From the NCBI GenBank assembly GCA_947448675.1, contig CANFOR010000015.1, positions 1-23,067 on the forward strand: 23,067 nucleotides of DNA, in the 5' to 3' direction. A program made the translations under genes and the position numbers. The notes under the pieces are model-generated. The model was not told the origin of the DNA. It ran no database searches and saw only the letters and a list, made by a program, of their open reading frames with translations. This document shows positions 6,651 to 15,591 of the stretch, piece by piece. This stretch comes from Betaproteobacteria bacterium. Lineage in GTDB: Bacteria; Pseudomonadota; Gammaproteobacteria; Burkholderiales; Burkholderiaceae_C. Position 1 is the first letter of the stretch. Each line of letters starts with the position of its first letter.

Positions 6651-8753
6651 ATGGCACGCGCTACCCCTATTGAGCGTTATCGCAACATTGGCATTTCTGC
6701 CCACATTGACGCTGGCAAGACCACCACGACCGAGCGCGTGCTGTTCTATACCGGCGTAAACCACAAAATCGGCGAAGTGCACGATGGCGCGGCCACCATG
6801 GACTGGATGGAGCAAGAGCAAGAGCGTGGCATCACGATCACCTCGGCTGCGACCACCTGTTTCTGGAAGGGCATGGGCAAAACCTTCGACGAGCACCGCA
6901 TCAACATCATTGACACCCCAGGCCACGTAGACTTCACCATTGAGGTCGAGCGTTCTATGCGCGTGCTGGACGGTGCGTGCATGGTTTACTGCGCTGTGGG
7001 CGGCGTACAGCCACAATCCGAGACCGTTTGGCGTCAAGCCAATAAGTACCGCGTTCCGCGTTTGGCTTTTGTCAACAAGATGGACCGCACCGGCGCCAAC
7101 TTCTTCAAGGTCTATGACCAGATGAAGCTGCGCTTGAAGGCCAATCCCGTGCCTTTGCAAATCCCTATTGGCGCTGAAGAAAAATTCGCCGGTGTGGTGG
7201 ACTTGGTCAAGATGAAGTCCATCCTCTGGAGCGAAGAAGACAAGGGCGTGACCTTCACCTATGGTGAAATTCCTGCTGACTTGACCGAAAAAGCTGCTGA
7301 GTTCCGCGAAAAATTGGTTGAAGCCGCAGCCGAAGCCAGCGAAGAGCTAATGAACAAATACCTGGAAGGCACTGAGCTGACTGAGTTGGAAATTAAGGCA
7401 GCTATTCGCCAGCGCACCATTGCAGGCGAAATCCAGCCCATGTTGTGCGGCTCTGCGTTTAAAAACAAAGGCGTGCAAGCTATGTTGGACGCGGTCATCG
7501 AGTACATGCCCAGCCCGGTGGACATTCCACCCGTCAAAGGCATGGATGAAGACGAGCAGCCCACCACCCGCAAGGCCGACGACAAAGAAAAATTCTCTGC
7601 CCTAGCGTTCAAGCTGATGACCGATCCGTTTGTGGGTCAGCTCACCTTTGTGCGCGTGTATTCCGGCGTGCTCAAGTCTGGCGACAGCGTGTACAACCCG
7701 ATCAAGGGGAAAAAAGAGCGAATCGGCCGTATTGTGCAAATGCACGCCAACGCCCGCGAGCCGGTGGACGAAATTGTGGCTGGCGACATTGCTGCTTGCA
7801 TTGGCCTCAAAGACGTGATCACCGGCGAAACCCTGTGCGACCCTGATCACATTGTGATGCTCGAGCGCATGGTCTTCCCTGAGCCTGTGATTGCGCAGGC
7901 TGTAGAGCCCAAAACCAAGGCTGACCAAGAGAAGATGGGTATTGCCCTAAACCGTTTAGCACAAGAAGATCCTTCCTTCCGTGTGCGTACTGACGAAGAG
8001 TCCGGCCAGACCATCATCGCTGGTATGGGTGAGCTGCACTTGGAAATTATTGTCGACCGCATGAAACGCGAATTCGGCGTGGAGGCCAACGTGGGCAAGC
8101 CCCAAGTGGCTTACCGCGAGACCATTCGCAAGACGGTCGAAGACGCTGAAGGTAAGTTTGTGCGCCAGTCCGGTGGCAAGGGCCAATACGGCCACGTGGT
8201 GCTCAAGATCGAGCCCAACGAACCAGGCAAAGGCATTGAATTTATCGACGCCATCAAGGGTGGCGTGGTGCCGCGCGAGTACATCCCTGCGGTGGAAAAG
8301 GGCATCAACGAAGCCGTGACCCAAGGCGTGTTGGCCAACTACCCTGTTGTGGACGTCAAAGTCACTCTGCACTTCGGGTCCTACCACGATGTGGACTCGA
8401 ATGAGCTGGCCTTCAAGATGGCCGCCATTTTTGGCTTCAAAGAAGGCTGCCGCAAGGCCCAGCCGGTAATCTTGGAGCCGATGATGTCGGTTGAAGTGGA
8501 AACACCAGAAGACTACGCCGGTAACGTGATGGGCGATTTATCCTCACGTCGCGGCATGGTCCAAGGTATGGAAGACATGGTTGGTGGCGGTAAAGCCATC
8601 AAGGCAGAAGTACCTTTGTCTGAAATGTTTGGCTATTCCACAACTTTGCGCTCCATGAGCCAGGGCCGTGCGACCTACACCATGGAATTCAAACACTATA
8701 GCGAAGCCCCTCGCAATGTGGCTGAGGCCATTGTGTCGGCACGGGCTAAATAA
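6651..8753 (+). CDS. fusA: Elongation factor G
   Basis: EF-G is the GTPase that catalyses ribosomal translocation and, with RRF, ribosome recycling. The 700-residue length is standard. The GTPase motifs are all present: AHIDAGKT at 17-24 (G1), the switch segment ERGITITSAAT, DTPGHVDF at 88-95 (G3) and NKMD at 142-145 (G4). Domains II to V follow, including GELHLEIIVDRMKREFGVE and SQGRATYTMEFKHY near the end. The ATG at 6651 has a strong AAGGAG 8 nt upstream. It is 93 nt downstream of rpsG in the same orientation, with no convincing separate promoter. Confidence 0.99.
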   Translation: MARATPIERYRNIGISAHIDAGKTTTTERVLFYTGVNHKIGEVHDGAATMDWMEQEQERGITITSAATTCFWKGMGKTFDEHRINIIDTPGHVDFTIEVERSMRVLDGACMVYCAVGGVQPQSETVWRQANKYRVPRLAFVNKMDRTGANFFKVYDQMKLRLKANPVPLQIPIGAEEKFAGVVDLVKMKSILWSEEDKGVTFTYGEIPADLTEKAAEFREKLVEAAAEASEELMNKYLEGTELTELEIKAAIRQRTIAGEIQPMLCGSAFKNKGVQAMLDAVIEYMPSPVDIPPVKGMDEDEQPTTRKADDKEKFSALAFKLMTDPFVGQLTFVRVYSGVLKSGDSVYNPIKGKKERIGRIVQMHANAREPVDEIVAGDIAACIGLKDVITGETLCDPDHIVMLERMVFPEPVIAQAVEPKTKADQEKMGIALNRLAQEDPSFRVRTDEESGQTIIAGMGELHLEIIVDRMKREFGVEANVGKPQVAYRETIRKTVEDAEGKFVRQSGGKGQYGHVVLKIEPNEPGKGIEFIDAIKGGVVPREYIPAVEKGINEAVTQGVLANYPVVDVKVTLHFGSYHDVDSNELAFKMAAIFGFKEGCRKAQPVILEPMMSVEVETPEDYAGNVMGDLSSRRGMVQGMEDMVGGGKAIKAEVPLSEMFGYSTTLRSMSQGRATYTMEFKHYSEAPRNVAEAIVSARAK

Positions 8754-8764
8754 GGCCCACCCCC

Positions 8765-8821
8765 GAAGCGGCTTTGCCGCTTCCCCCTCAAGGGGCGCCG
8801 TATAGGGCCCGGCGAAGCCGG
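8765..8821. repeat. Three adjacent hairpins in the fusA-tuf gap (Comamonadaceae-type intergenic repeat)
   Basis: Three stem-loops lie back to back. GAAGCGGC 8765-8772 pairs perfectly with GCCGCTTC 8776-8783 around TTT; CCCC 8784-8787 pairs with GGGG 8792-8795; CCGGC 8809-8813 pairs with GCCGG 8817-8821 around GAA. From memory, near-identical GAAGCGGC/CCCCTCAAGGGG/CCCGGCGAAGCCGG modules are scattered between genes in Comamonadaceae genomes; this was not verified by search. The first stem begins 12 nt after the fusA stop. No T-tract follows any stem, so it is more likely an mRNA-processing or attenuation element than a simple terminator. Confidence 0.7.
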
Positions 8822-8966
8822 TTCACTAGCGGTAGCAGGACTGGACGTGTAGTGTTGAGAGGTTTTGTCTTCGACGCCACCCTGTGTGGTGAGCCCGCTG
8901 CCCGTAGCGAGGTTCTTGTTGGAGACGTTAAACAGTTACGGGCATTGTTCTTTTTAAGGATTAGAA

Positions 8967-10157
<1,191 letters not shown>

Positions 10158-10166
10158 GGAATCAAC

Positions 10167-10481
10167 ATGTCAACCAAGCAAAAAATTCGCATCCGCCTGA
10201 AGGCGTTTGACTACAAATTGATCGACCAATCCGCTGCAGAGATTGTCGACACCGCAAAGCGCACCGGCGCGATTGTCAAAGGCCCTGTGCCTTTGCCAAC
10301 CCGCATGAAGCGTTTTGACATTCTGCGCTCACCACACGTCAACAAAACGAGCCGTGACCAGTTTGAAATCCGCACGCACCAGCGCCTGATGGACATCGTG
10401 GACCCAACCGACAAAACAGTCGACGCCTTGATGAAACTCGATCTGCCGGCCGGCGTGGACGTCGAAATCAAATTACAGTAG
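10167..10481 (+). CDS. rpsJ: 30S ribosomal protein S10
   Basis: S10 is a head protein of the 30S subunit and, as NusE, also joins NusB in transcription antitermination. The 104-residue product begins MSTKQKIRIRLKAFDYKLID and contains GPVPLPTRMKRFDILRSPHVNKTSRDQFE, the hallmark loop. Its ATG lies 9 nt after the tuf stop behind an AAGGA sequence, so it belongs to the tuf transcript rather than having its own leader. This differs from E. coli, where rpsJ heads the S10 operon behind a regulated leader. Confidence 0.98.
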   Translation: MSTKQKIRIRLKAFDYKLIDQSAAEIVDTAKRTGAIVKGPVPLPTRMKRFDILRSPHVNKTSRDQFEIRTHQRLMDIVDPTDKTVDALMKLDLPAGVDVEIKLQ

Positions 10482-10498
10482 AAAACGCATAGCGCGTC

Positions 10499-10527
10499 TT
10501 GCATTTAAAAGCCAGGCGCGCTATAAT
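10499..10527 (+). promoter_or_regulatory. Predicted sigma-70 promoter for the rplC-rpsQ segment
   Basis: TTGCAT at 10499-10504 and a perfect TATAAT at 10522-10527 are separated by exactly 17 bp in the rpsJ-rplC gap. The -10 box sits inside the palindrome GCTATAATTTATAGC (10520-10534). The expected start site is near 10534, leaving a leader of about 95 nt before rplC. Confidence 0.75.
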
Positions 10528-10533
10528 TTATAG

Positions 10534-10554
10534 CTCTGCCCAATTTGGGCCGAG
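10534..10554 (+). promoter_or_regulatory. Hairpin at predicted 5' end of rplC transcript, followed by TTTT
   Basis: CTC 10534-10536 pairs with GAG 10552-10554 and GCCC 10538-10541 pairs with GGGC 10547-10550, with a T/C mismatch between them and an AATTT loop. TTTT follows at 10555-10558. It could end or attenuate readthrough from rpsJ, or form a 5'-terminal structure on the new transcript. The stem is modest and the T-tract short, so termination is only one possibility. Confidence 0.5.
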
Positions 10555-10628
10555 TTTTACTAACAGTCTTTCACGCAAAACGTCTGTCGCCAATTGAAGT
10601 GGCAGCGGTGGAAGTTACGGAGAAACCA

Positions 10629-11300
10629 ATGAGTCTGAGCAATCGCTTAGGGTTATTGGGTCGCAAAGTGGGCATGATGCGCCTCTTCACCGATGAAGGG
10701 GACTCGATTCCCGTTACGGTAGTGGACGTATCCAACAACCGCGTGACCCAAGTGAAAACCCAGGAGAACGACGGCTATGTGGCCTTGCAGGTCACATTCG
10801 GCGCACGAAAAGCTTCGCGCGTCACCAAGCCTGCCGCTGGGCACCTTGCTAAAGCAGGTGTTGAAGCTGGCGAAATCATTCAAGAATTCCGCGTTACCGC
10901 CGATACTGCTGCCCAATATGCAGCTGGCGCTACCGTTACTGTCAATGCCGTATTTGCAGTGGGCCAAAAGGTCGATGTGCAAGGTACCAGCATCGGCAAG
11001 GGATTCACCGGCACCATCAAGCGCCACCACTTCAAATCACAACGCGCATCGCACGGCAATAGCCGTTCGCACAATGTGCCTGGTTCGATTTCTATGGCGC
11101 AAGATCCCGGTCGTGTATTCCCAGGCAAGCGCATGTCGGGTCATTTGGGCGATGATTTGGTCACCACCCAAAATCTTGACGTTATTCGCATTGACGAAGT
11201 TCGCCAGCTCTTGCTGATCAAGGGTGCCATTCCTGGCTCTGCTGGCGGTTTCGTTACCGTGCGCCCAGCCATCAAGGCAAAAGCAAAAGGAGCGAACTAA
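10629..11300 (+). CDS. rplC: 50S ribosomal protein L3
   Basis: L3 is an early-assembly protein near the peptidyl-transferase centre. The product has 223 residues, beginning MSLSNRLGLLGRKVGMMRLF. It includes the extended-loop sequence RASHGNSRSHNVPGSISMAQ and the PGRVFPGKRMSGHLGD segment typical of L3. The ATG at 10629 follows ACGGAG at a normal distance. An in-frame TTG at 10545 would lie inside the predicted leader hairpin and add non-conserved residues, so it was rejected. The last base of its stop codon is the first base of the rplD start. Confidence 0.97.
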   Translation: MSLSNRLGLLGRKVGMMRLFTDEGDSIPVTVVDVSNNRVTQVKTQENDGYVALQVTFGARKASRVTKPAAGHLAKAGVEAGEIIQEFRVTADTAAQYAAGATVTVNAVFAVGQKVDVQGTSIGKGFTGTIKRHHFKSQRASHGNSRSHNVPGSISMAQDPGRVFPGKRMSGHLGDDLVTTQNLDVIRIDEVRQLLLIKGAIPGSAGGFVTVRPAIKAKAKGAN

Positions 11301-11920
11301 TGCAGCTCGAACTCCTAAATGACCAAGGTCAGGCGGCATCCAAGTACGATGCACCTGAAACCGTTTTTGGTCGTGAATACAACGAGGACCTGATTCACCA
11401 AATCGTCGTGGCTTTTCAGGCCAATGCACGCCAAGGCACGCGCGCTCAAAAAGACCGCGAGCAGGTACGTCACTCCACCAAAAAGCCGTTCAAGCAAAAG
11501 GGCACGGGTCGCGCTCGCGCCGGTATGACTTCTTCCCCGCTATGGCGCGGAGGTGGTCGTATTTTCCCGAATATGCCGGACGAAAATTTCACGCAAAAAA
11601 TCAACAAGAAAATGTATCGCGCCGGCATGGCTTCGATCTTTTCGCAGTTGGCGCGTGAAGGCCGTTTGGCTGTGGTGGACTCTATCAAGGTGGACTCGCC
11701 TAAAACAAAATCTTTGGCAGCCAAATTCAAAGCAATGAACCTGGACTCCGTCTTGGTGATTGCTGAAGAAGTTGACGAAAACTTGTACCTTGCTTCGCGC
11801 AACCTGGTCAACGTGCTCGTCGTCGAGCCGCGTTATGCAGACCCGGTTTCGCTTGTTCACTACAAAAAGGTGCTGGTAACCAAAGGTGCTGTCGACAAGC
11901 TCAAGGAGATGTTCGCATGA
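11300..11920 (+). CDS. rplD: 50S ribosomal protein L4
   Basis: L4 lines the peptide exit tunnel and in enterobacteria also represses its own operon. The 206-residue product contains the tunnel-loop signature KKPFKQKGTGRARAGMTSSPLWRGGGRIFP. The gene overlaps rplC by one base (TAATG) and rplW by four (ATGA), so the three are translationally coupled. If L4 autoregulation exists here, its target should be the leader before rplC, because rpsJ has no leader of its own; that is inference. Confidence 0.98.
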   Translation: MQLELLNDQGQAASKYDAPETVFGREYNEDLIHQIVVAFQANARQGTRAQKDREQVRHSTKKPFKQKGTGRARAGMTSSPLWRGGGRIFPNMPDENFTQKINKKMYRAGMASIFSQLAREGRLAVVDSIKVDSPKTKSLAAKFKAMNLDSVLVIAEEVDENLYLASRNLVNVLVVEPRYADPVSLVHYKKVLVTKGAVDKLKEMFA

Positions 11921-12243
11921 GCAAGTCTGATCTGAAAACTGGATTCGACGAAGGTCGTTTGATGCAAGTTTTGGTAGCTCCGATTGTTTCGGAAAAAGCC
12001 ACCATGATTGCCGATAAGACCAATACCGTCACCTTCAAGGTGTTGCAAGACGCCACCAAATACGAAATCAAAGCTGCCGTTGAACTGATGTTCAAGGTAG
12101 AGGTGAAGGGTATTTCTGTGGTCAACACCAAGGGCAAGACCAAGCGCTTTGGCAAATCCACGGGTCGCCGTGACAACGTGCGCAAGGCCTATGTCATGCT
12201 CAAGGCTGGTCAAGAGTTGAACCTTGCTGGGGAGGCCGCTTAA
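11917..12243 (+). CDS. rplW: 50S ribosomal protein L23
   Basis: L23 sits at the tunnel exit and docks trigger factor and SRP. The 108-residue product contains LMQVLVAPIVSEKATMIADK and VEVKGISVVNTKGKTKRFG, typical of the family. It starts within the end of rplD with a 4-nt ATGA overlap, and rplB begins 2 nt after its stop. Confidence 0.97.
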   Translation: MSKSDLKTGFDEGRLMQVLVAPIVSEKATMIADKTNTVTFKVLQDATKYEIKAAVELMFKVEVKGISVVNTKGKTKRFGKSTGRRDNVRKAYVMLKAGQELNLAGEAA

Positions 12244-12245
12244 TC

Positions 12246-13070
12246 ATGGCAGTCATTAAGATGAAACCCACCTCGCCCGGCCAACGTGCTGTGGTGAAGG
12301 TGACGCGCGATCACCTCTACAAAGGTGATCCATATGCTCCACTGTTAGAGCCACAGTTTCAAAAAGCTGGTCGCAATAACAATGGTCACATCACAACACG
12401 CCACAAAGGCGGTGGACATAAGCACCACTACCGCGTGGTCGACTTTGTACGCAACAAAGATGGCATTCCGGCAAAAGTCGAACGCATTGAGTACGACCCC
12501 AACCGCACTGCACACATTGCTTTGGTTTGCTATGCCGATGGTGAGCGACGCTACATCATTGCGCCACGCGGCCTGGAAGTTGGCGCGAGCTTGATGAGTG
12601 GCTCGGAAGCGCCGATCCGCGCTGGCAACACCTTGCCGATTCGCAACATTCCGGTGGGATCCATCATTCACTGCATTGAACTGCAAGTGGGCAAGGGTGC
12701 ACAAATTGCGCGCTCCGCTGGAACCTCTGCTACCTTATTGGCTCGCGAAGGTACCTATGCACAAGTTCGTATGCGCTCCGGTGAAGTCCGTAAAGTGCAC
12801 ATTGAATGCCGCGCCACGATTGGCGAGGTTGCCAACGAAGAGCATAGCTTGCGCCAATTGGGCAAGGCCGGTGTCAAGCGCTGGATGGGTATTCGCCCAA
12901 CCGTGCGTGGCGTGGCCATGAACCCGATCGACCACCCACACGGTGGTGGCGAAGGCCGCACTGGTGAAGGCCGTCATGCTGTGGATCCTTGGGGTAATTT
13001 GACCAAGGGCTATCGCACCCGTAACAACAAACGCACACAGGTAATGATTGTGTCGCGGCGCAAGAAGTAA
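12246..13070 (+). CDS. rplB: 50S ribosomal protein L2
   Basis: L2 is one of the largest and most conserved 50S proteins; it bridges to the 30S subunit and is needed for peptidyl-transferase activity. The 274-residue product begins MAVIKMKPTSPGQRAVVKV and has the invariant GVAMNPIDHPHGGGEGRT segment, including the histidine studied in peptidyl transfer, near residues 222-240. The ATG at 12246 is only 2 nt from the rplW stop. Confidence 0.98.
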   Translation: MAVIKMKPTSPGQRAVVKVTRDHLYKGDPYAPLLEPQFQKAGRNNNGHITTRHKGGGHKHHYRVVDFVRNKDGIPAKVERIEYDPNRTAHIALVCYADGERRYIIAPRGLEVGASLMSGSEAPIRAGNTLPIRNIPVGSIIHCIELQVGKGAQIARSAGTSATLLAREGTYAQVRMRSGEVRKVHIECRATIGEVANEEHSLRQLGKAGVKRWMGIRPTVRGVAMNPIDHPHGGGEGRTGEGRHAVDPWGNLTKGYRTRNNKRTQVMIVSRRKK

Positions 13071-13080
13071 GGGGTAGCAG

Positions 13081-13359
13081 ATGACTCGTTCACTTAAAAA
13101 AGGTCCCTTTGTAGACCACCACCTCGTCGTTAAAGCCGACAAGGCAGTAGTCAACAAGGACAAAAAACCAATCAAAACTTGGTCACGTCGCTCTATGATC
13201 TTGCCCGAATTCATCGGGCTGACAATCGCTGTGCACAACGGCAAGCAGCACATACCTGTTTATATTACAGACCAGATGGTGGGCCATAAGTTGGGCGAAT
13301 TCGCCCTGACGCGCACCTTCAAGGGTCACCCAGCCGACAAAAAAGTCGTGAAGAAATAA
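13081..13359 (+). CDS. rpsS: 30S ribosomal protein S19
   Basis: S19 is a head protein that contacts S13 and the A-site finger. The 92-residue product begins MTRSLKKGPFVDHHLVVK and has the conserved IKTWSRRSMILPEFIGLTIAVHNGKQHIPV and LGEFALTRTFKGH segments. It follows rplB by 10 nt with a GGGGTAG-type ribosome binding sequence. Confidence 0.98.
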   Translation: MTRSLKKGPFVDHHLVVKADKAVVNKDKKPIKTWSRRSMILPEFIGLTIAVHNGKQHIPVYITDQMVGHKLGEFALTRTFKGHPADKKVVKK

Positions 13360-13368
13360 GGAATGACC

Positions 13369-13698
13369 ATGGAAACACGTGCAGTCCTCAAAGGTGTTCG
13401 TCTCTCAGTGGACAAAGGCCGCTTAGTGGCCGATTTGATTCGCGGTAAAAAAGTAGGCCAAGCCCTGAACATCCTTCAATTCACACAGAAGAAAGCAGCG
13501 GTTATCGTCAAGAAAGTTCTGGAGTCGGCAATTGCCAATGCTGAACACAATGACGGTGCAGATATTGACGAACTGAAGGTGAAAACCATCTACGTCGAAA
13601 AAGGCGCTACGCTCAAGCGCTTTACCGCACGCGCCAAAGGCCGTGGCAACAGCATCAGCAAGCCCACGTGCCATGTGTACGTGACGGTTGGCAACTAA
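13369..13698 (+). CDS. rplV: 50S ribosomal protein L22
   Basis: L22 lines the narrow part of the exit tunnel; mutations in its loop give macrolide resistance. The product has 109 residues, METRAVLKGVRLSVDKGRLVA onward, with IANAEHNDGADIDELKV and RFTARAKGRGNSISKPTCH typical of the family. Two in-frame ATGs lie 6 nt apart (13363 and 13369). The AAGGA at 13358-13362 abuts the first but is 6 nt from the second, so 13369 was chosen. The tunnel-loop region shows no obvious duplication or deletion. Confidence 0.96.
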   Translation: METRAVLKGVRLSVDKGRLVADLIRGKKVGQALNILQFTQKKAAVIVKKVLESAIANAEHNDGADIDELKVKTIYVEKGATLKRFTARAKGRGNSISKPTCHVYVTVGN

Positions 13699-13712
13699 GA
13701 CAAGGCAAGACT

Positions 13713-14606
13713 ATGGGACAAAAAATCCATCCTACCGGTTTCCGCCTGTCGGTGAGCCGTAACTGGGCCAGCCGCTGGTACGCAAGCAATAAAGATTTTG
13801 CCGGCATGCTCGCGGAAGACATTAAAGTGCGCGAGTACCTCAAGGCTAAACTCAAGAACGCGGCGGTGTCGCGCGTCTTGATCGAGCGTCCAGCCAAGAA
13901 TGCCCGTATCACCATTTTCTCGGCGCGTCCGGGTGTGGTTATCGGCAAAAAAGGCGAAGACATCGAGTTGCTGAAGAAAGAACTGGCCAGCCGTTTGGGC
14001 GTGCCAGTTGCGGTAAACATCGAAGAAGTGCGCAAGCCCGAGATCGATGCCAAACTCATCGCTGACAGCATCACCCAACAGCTTGAAAAGCGCATCATGT
14101 TCCGTCGCGCTATGAAGCGCGCCATGCAAAATGCCATGCGTCTGGGTGCCCAAGGCATCAAGATCATGTCTGCTGGTCGCTTGAACGGTATTGAAATCGC
14201 TCGTACCGAGTGGTACCGTGAAGGCCGCGTGCCACTGCATACTCTGCGTGCTGACATTGACTACGGCACCTCCGAAGCCAAAACCACCTACGGTGTGATT
14301 GGCGTCAAGGTCTGGGTCTACAAAGGCGATACGCTGGGTCGCAACGACGCTCCTGCTGTTGTGGAACCCCGCAACGAAGAAGAGCGCCGTCCACGCGGTC
14401 CACGTCGTGATGGCCCCGGCCGTCCTACTGGTGATCGTCCGCCAGCCCGTCCTGGTGTGCGTCGCCCGGCAGGCACCAACACCGCCCCCACCGATGGCAG
14501 CGACAAGCCTGCTGAAGCTGGTGGCGATGCCGTAAAAACTACCGTTAAGCGCGTACGCAAAGTTGCCGCGCCTGTGGCCAGCGCTACAGACGGTAAAGGA
14601 GAATAA
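13713..14606 (+). CDS. rpsC: 30S ribosomal protein S3 with long C-terminal tail
   Basis: S3 is a head protein at the mRNA entry channel and contributes to mRNA helicase activity. The start at 13713 gives MGQKIHPTGFRLSVSRNW, the invariant N-terminus, and 297 residues against 233 in E. coli. The KH domain has the GKKG loop in VVIGKKGEDIELL, and the conserved WYREGRVPLHTLRADIDYG is present. The core ends near residue 208 and is followed by about 89 residues rich in Arg, Pro, Gly and then Ala/Lys, of low complexity and probably disordered. Upstream in-frame starts (from 13668) overlap rplV and were rejected. Confidence 0.97.
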   Translation: MGQKIHPTGFRLSVSRNWASRWYASNKDFAGMLAEDIKVREYLKAKLKNAAVSRVLIERPAKNARITIFSARPGVVIGKKGEDIELLKKELASRLGVPVAVNIEEVRKPEIDAKLIADSITQQLEKRIMFRRAMKRAMQNAMRLGAQGIKIMSAGRLNGIEIARTEWYREGRVPLHTLRADIDYGTSEAKTTYGVIGVKVWVYKGDTLGRNDAPAVVEPRNEEERRPRGPRRDGPGRPTGDRPPARPGVRRPAGTNTAPTDGSDKPAEAGGDAVKTTVKRVRKVAAPVASATDGKGE

Positions 14607-14608
14607 GC

Positions 14609-15025
14609 ATGCTACAACCCGCTCGCCGCAAATACCGCAAAGAGCAAAAGGGCCGCAACACCGGTATTGCCACTCGTGGTAGTTCGGTCGCGTTTGGCGA
14701 CTTTGGTCTCAAATCTATCGACCGTGGCCGCCTTACCGCACGCCAAATCGAAGCTGCACGTCGCGCGATTTCGCGTCACGTAAAACGGGGTGGCCGTATC
14801 TGGATTCGCATGTTTCCAGACAAGCCTATCTCGCAAAAACCTGCTGAAGTTCGTATGGGCAACGGTAAGGGCAATCCAGAGTACTACGTGGCTGAAATTC
14901 AACCCGGTAAAGTGCTGTATGAGATCGTTGGCGTGCCCGAAGAGTTGGCCCGTGAAGCGTTCCGCTTGGCTGCTGCCAAGCTGCCGCTGCGCACCACCTT
15001 TGTCAGCCGCATGATCGGCCAGTAA
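14609..15025 (+). CDS. rplP: 50S ribosomal protein L16
   Basis: L16 helps position tRNA in the A site and contacts the peptidyl-transferase centre. The 138-residue product begins MLQPARRKYRKEQKGRNTG and contains RQIEAARRAISRHVKRGGRIWIRMFPDKP, both diagnostic. It starts 2 nt after the rpsC stop, using an AAAGGAG that lies within the end of rpsC. Confidence 0.98.
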   Translation: MLQPARRKYRKEQKGRNTGIATRGSSVAFGDFGLKSIDRGRLTARQIEAARRAISRHVKRGGRIWIRMFPDKPISQKPAEVRMGNGKGNPEYYVAEIQPGKVLYEIVGVPEELAREAFRLAAAKLPLRTTFVSRMIGQ

Positions 15026-15040
15026 TCAGGAGAACCAGAC

Positions 15041-15235
15041 ATGAACACTACTGAACTGCGCCAAAAAGACGTCGCTGGTCTGCAAACGGAAATCAAAGAG
15101 CTGCAAAAAGCCCACTTTGGTCTGCGCATGCAAAAAGCCACGCAACAACTCAACAACACGTCACAGCTAAAGGTCACGCGCCGCAGCGTGGCCCGTGCCA
15201 AGACCATTCTTGCCCAAAAGCAAGCTGCTAAGTAA
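15041..15235 (+). CDS. rpmC: 50S ribosomal protein L29
   Basis: L29 is a small two-helix protein next to L23 at the tunnel exit. The 64-residue product, MNTTELRQKDVAGLQTEIKEL onward, shows the family pattern of an N-terminal helix, FGLRMQKATQQL, and RRSVARAKTIL. An AGGAG precedes the ATG at a good distance, and rpsQ follows after 9 nt. Confidence 0.96.
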   Translation: MNTTELRQKDVAGLQTEIKELQKAHFGLRMQKATQQLNNTSQLKVTRRSVARAKTILAQKQAAK

Positions 15236-15244
15236 GGAATCGCC

Positions 15245-15511
15245 ATGACAGAAACCAAATCTCTCAAGCGCACCTTGATCGGCAAGGTCGTCAGTGACAA
15301 GCGTGCCAAGACCGTTACGGTTCTGGTAGAGCGCCGCGTTAAGCACGCGCTTTACGGGAAAATCGTGGGTAAGTCGAGCAAGTACCATGCCCATGACGAA
15401 AAGGGCGAATTCAAAACCGGCGACATGATCGAAATCACCGAAAGTCGCCCGATTTCCAAAACCAAAAACTGGGTTGTGACCCGCTTAGTTGAAAAAGCTG
15501 CTGTAGTCTAA
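15245..15511 (+). CDS. rpsQ: 30S ribosomal protein S17
   Basis: S17 is a primary 16S rRNA binding protein with an OB fold. The 88-residue product contains LIGKVVSDKRAKTVTVLVERRVKH, YHAHDEKGEFKTGDMIEITESRPISKTKNW, typical of bacterial S17. It is the last ribosomal gene in the window: an intrinsic terminator follows 34 nt after the stop, and rplN is not present downstream. An AAGGA sits just upstream of the ATG. Confidence 0.98.
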   Translation: MTETKSLKRTLIGKVVSDKRAKTVTVLVERRVKHALYGKIVGKSSKYHAHDEKGEFKTGDMIEITESRPISKTKNWVVTRLVEKAAVV

Positions 15512-15545
15512 GTTTTCTTGCAGCACTGACTGCACAATCTTCCAA

Positions 15546-15571
15546 AACGGCCCACAATGTGGGTCGTTTTT
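15546..15571 (+). terminator. Intrinsic terminator of the ribosomal protein operon
   Basis: AACGGCCCAC at 15546-15555 pairs with GTGGGTCGTT at 15559-15568 (10 bp, one G-U pair) around an AAT loop, and T's continue to 15571. A's precede the stem, so it could work on both strands. It lies between rpsQ and the peroxiredoxin gene and probably ends most of the ribosomal transcript. Confidence 0.85.
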
Positions 15572-15591
15572 CATTTAAGGAACCATACATC

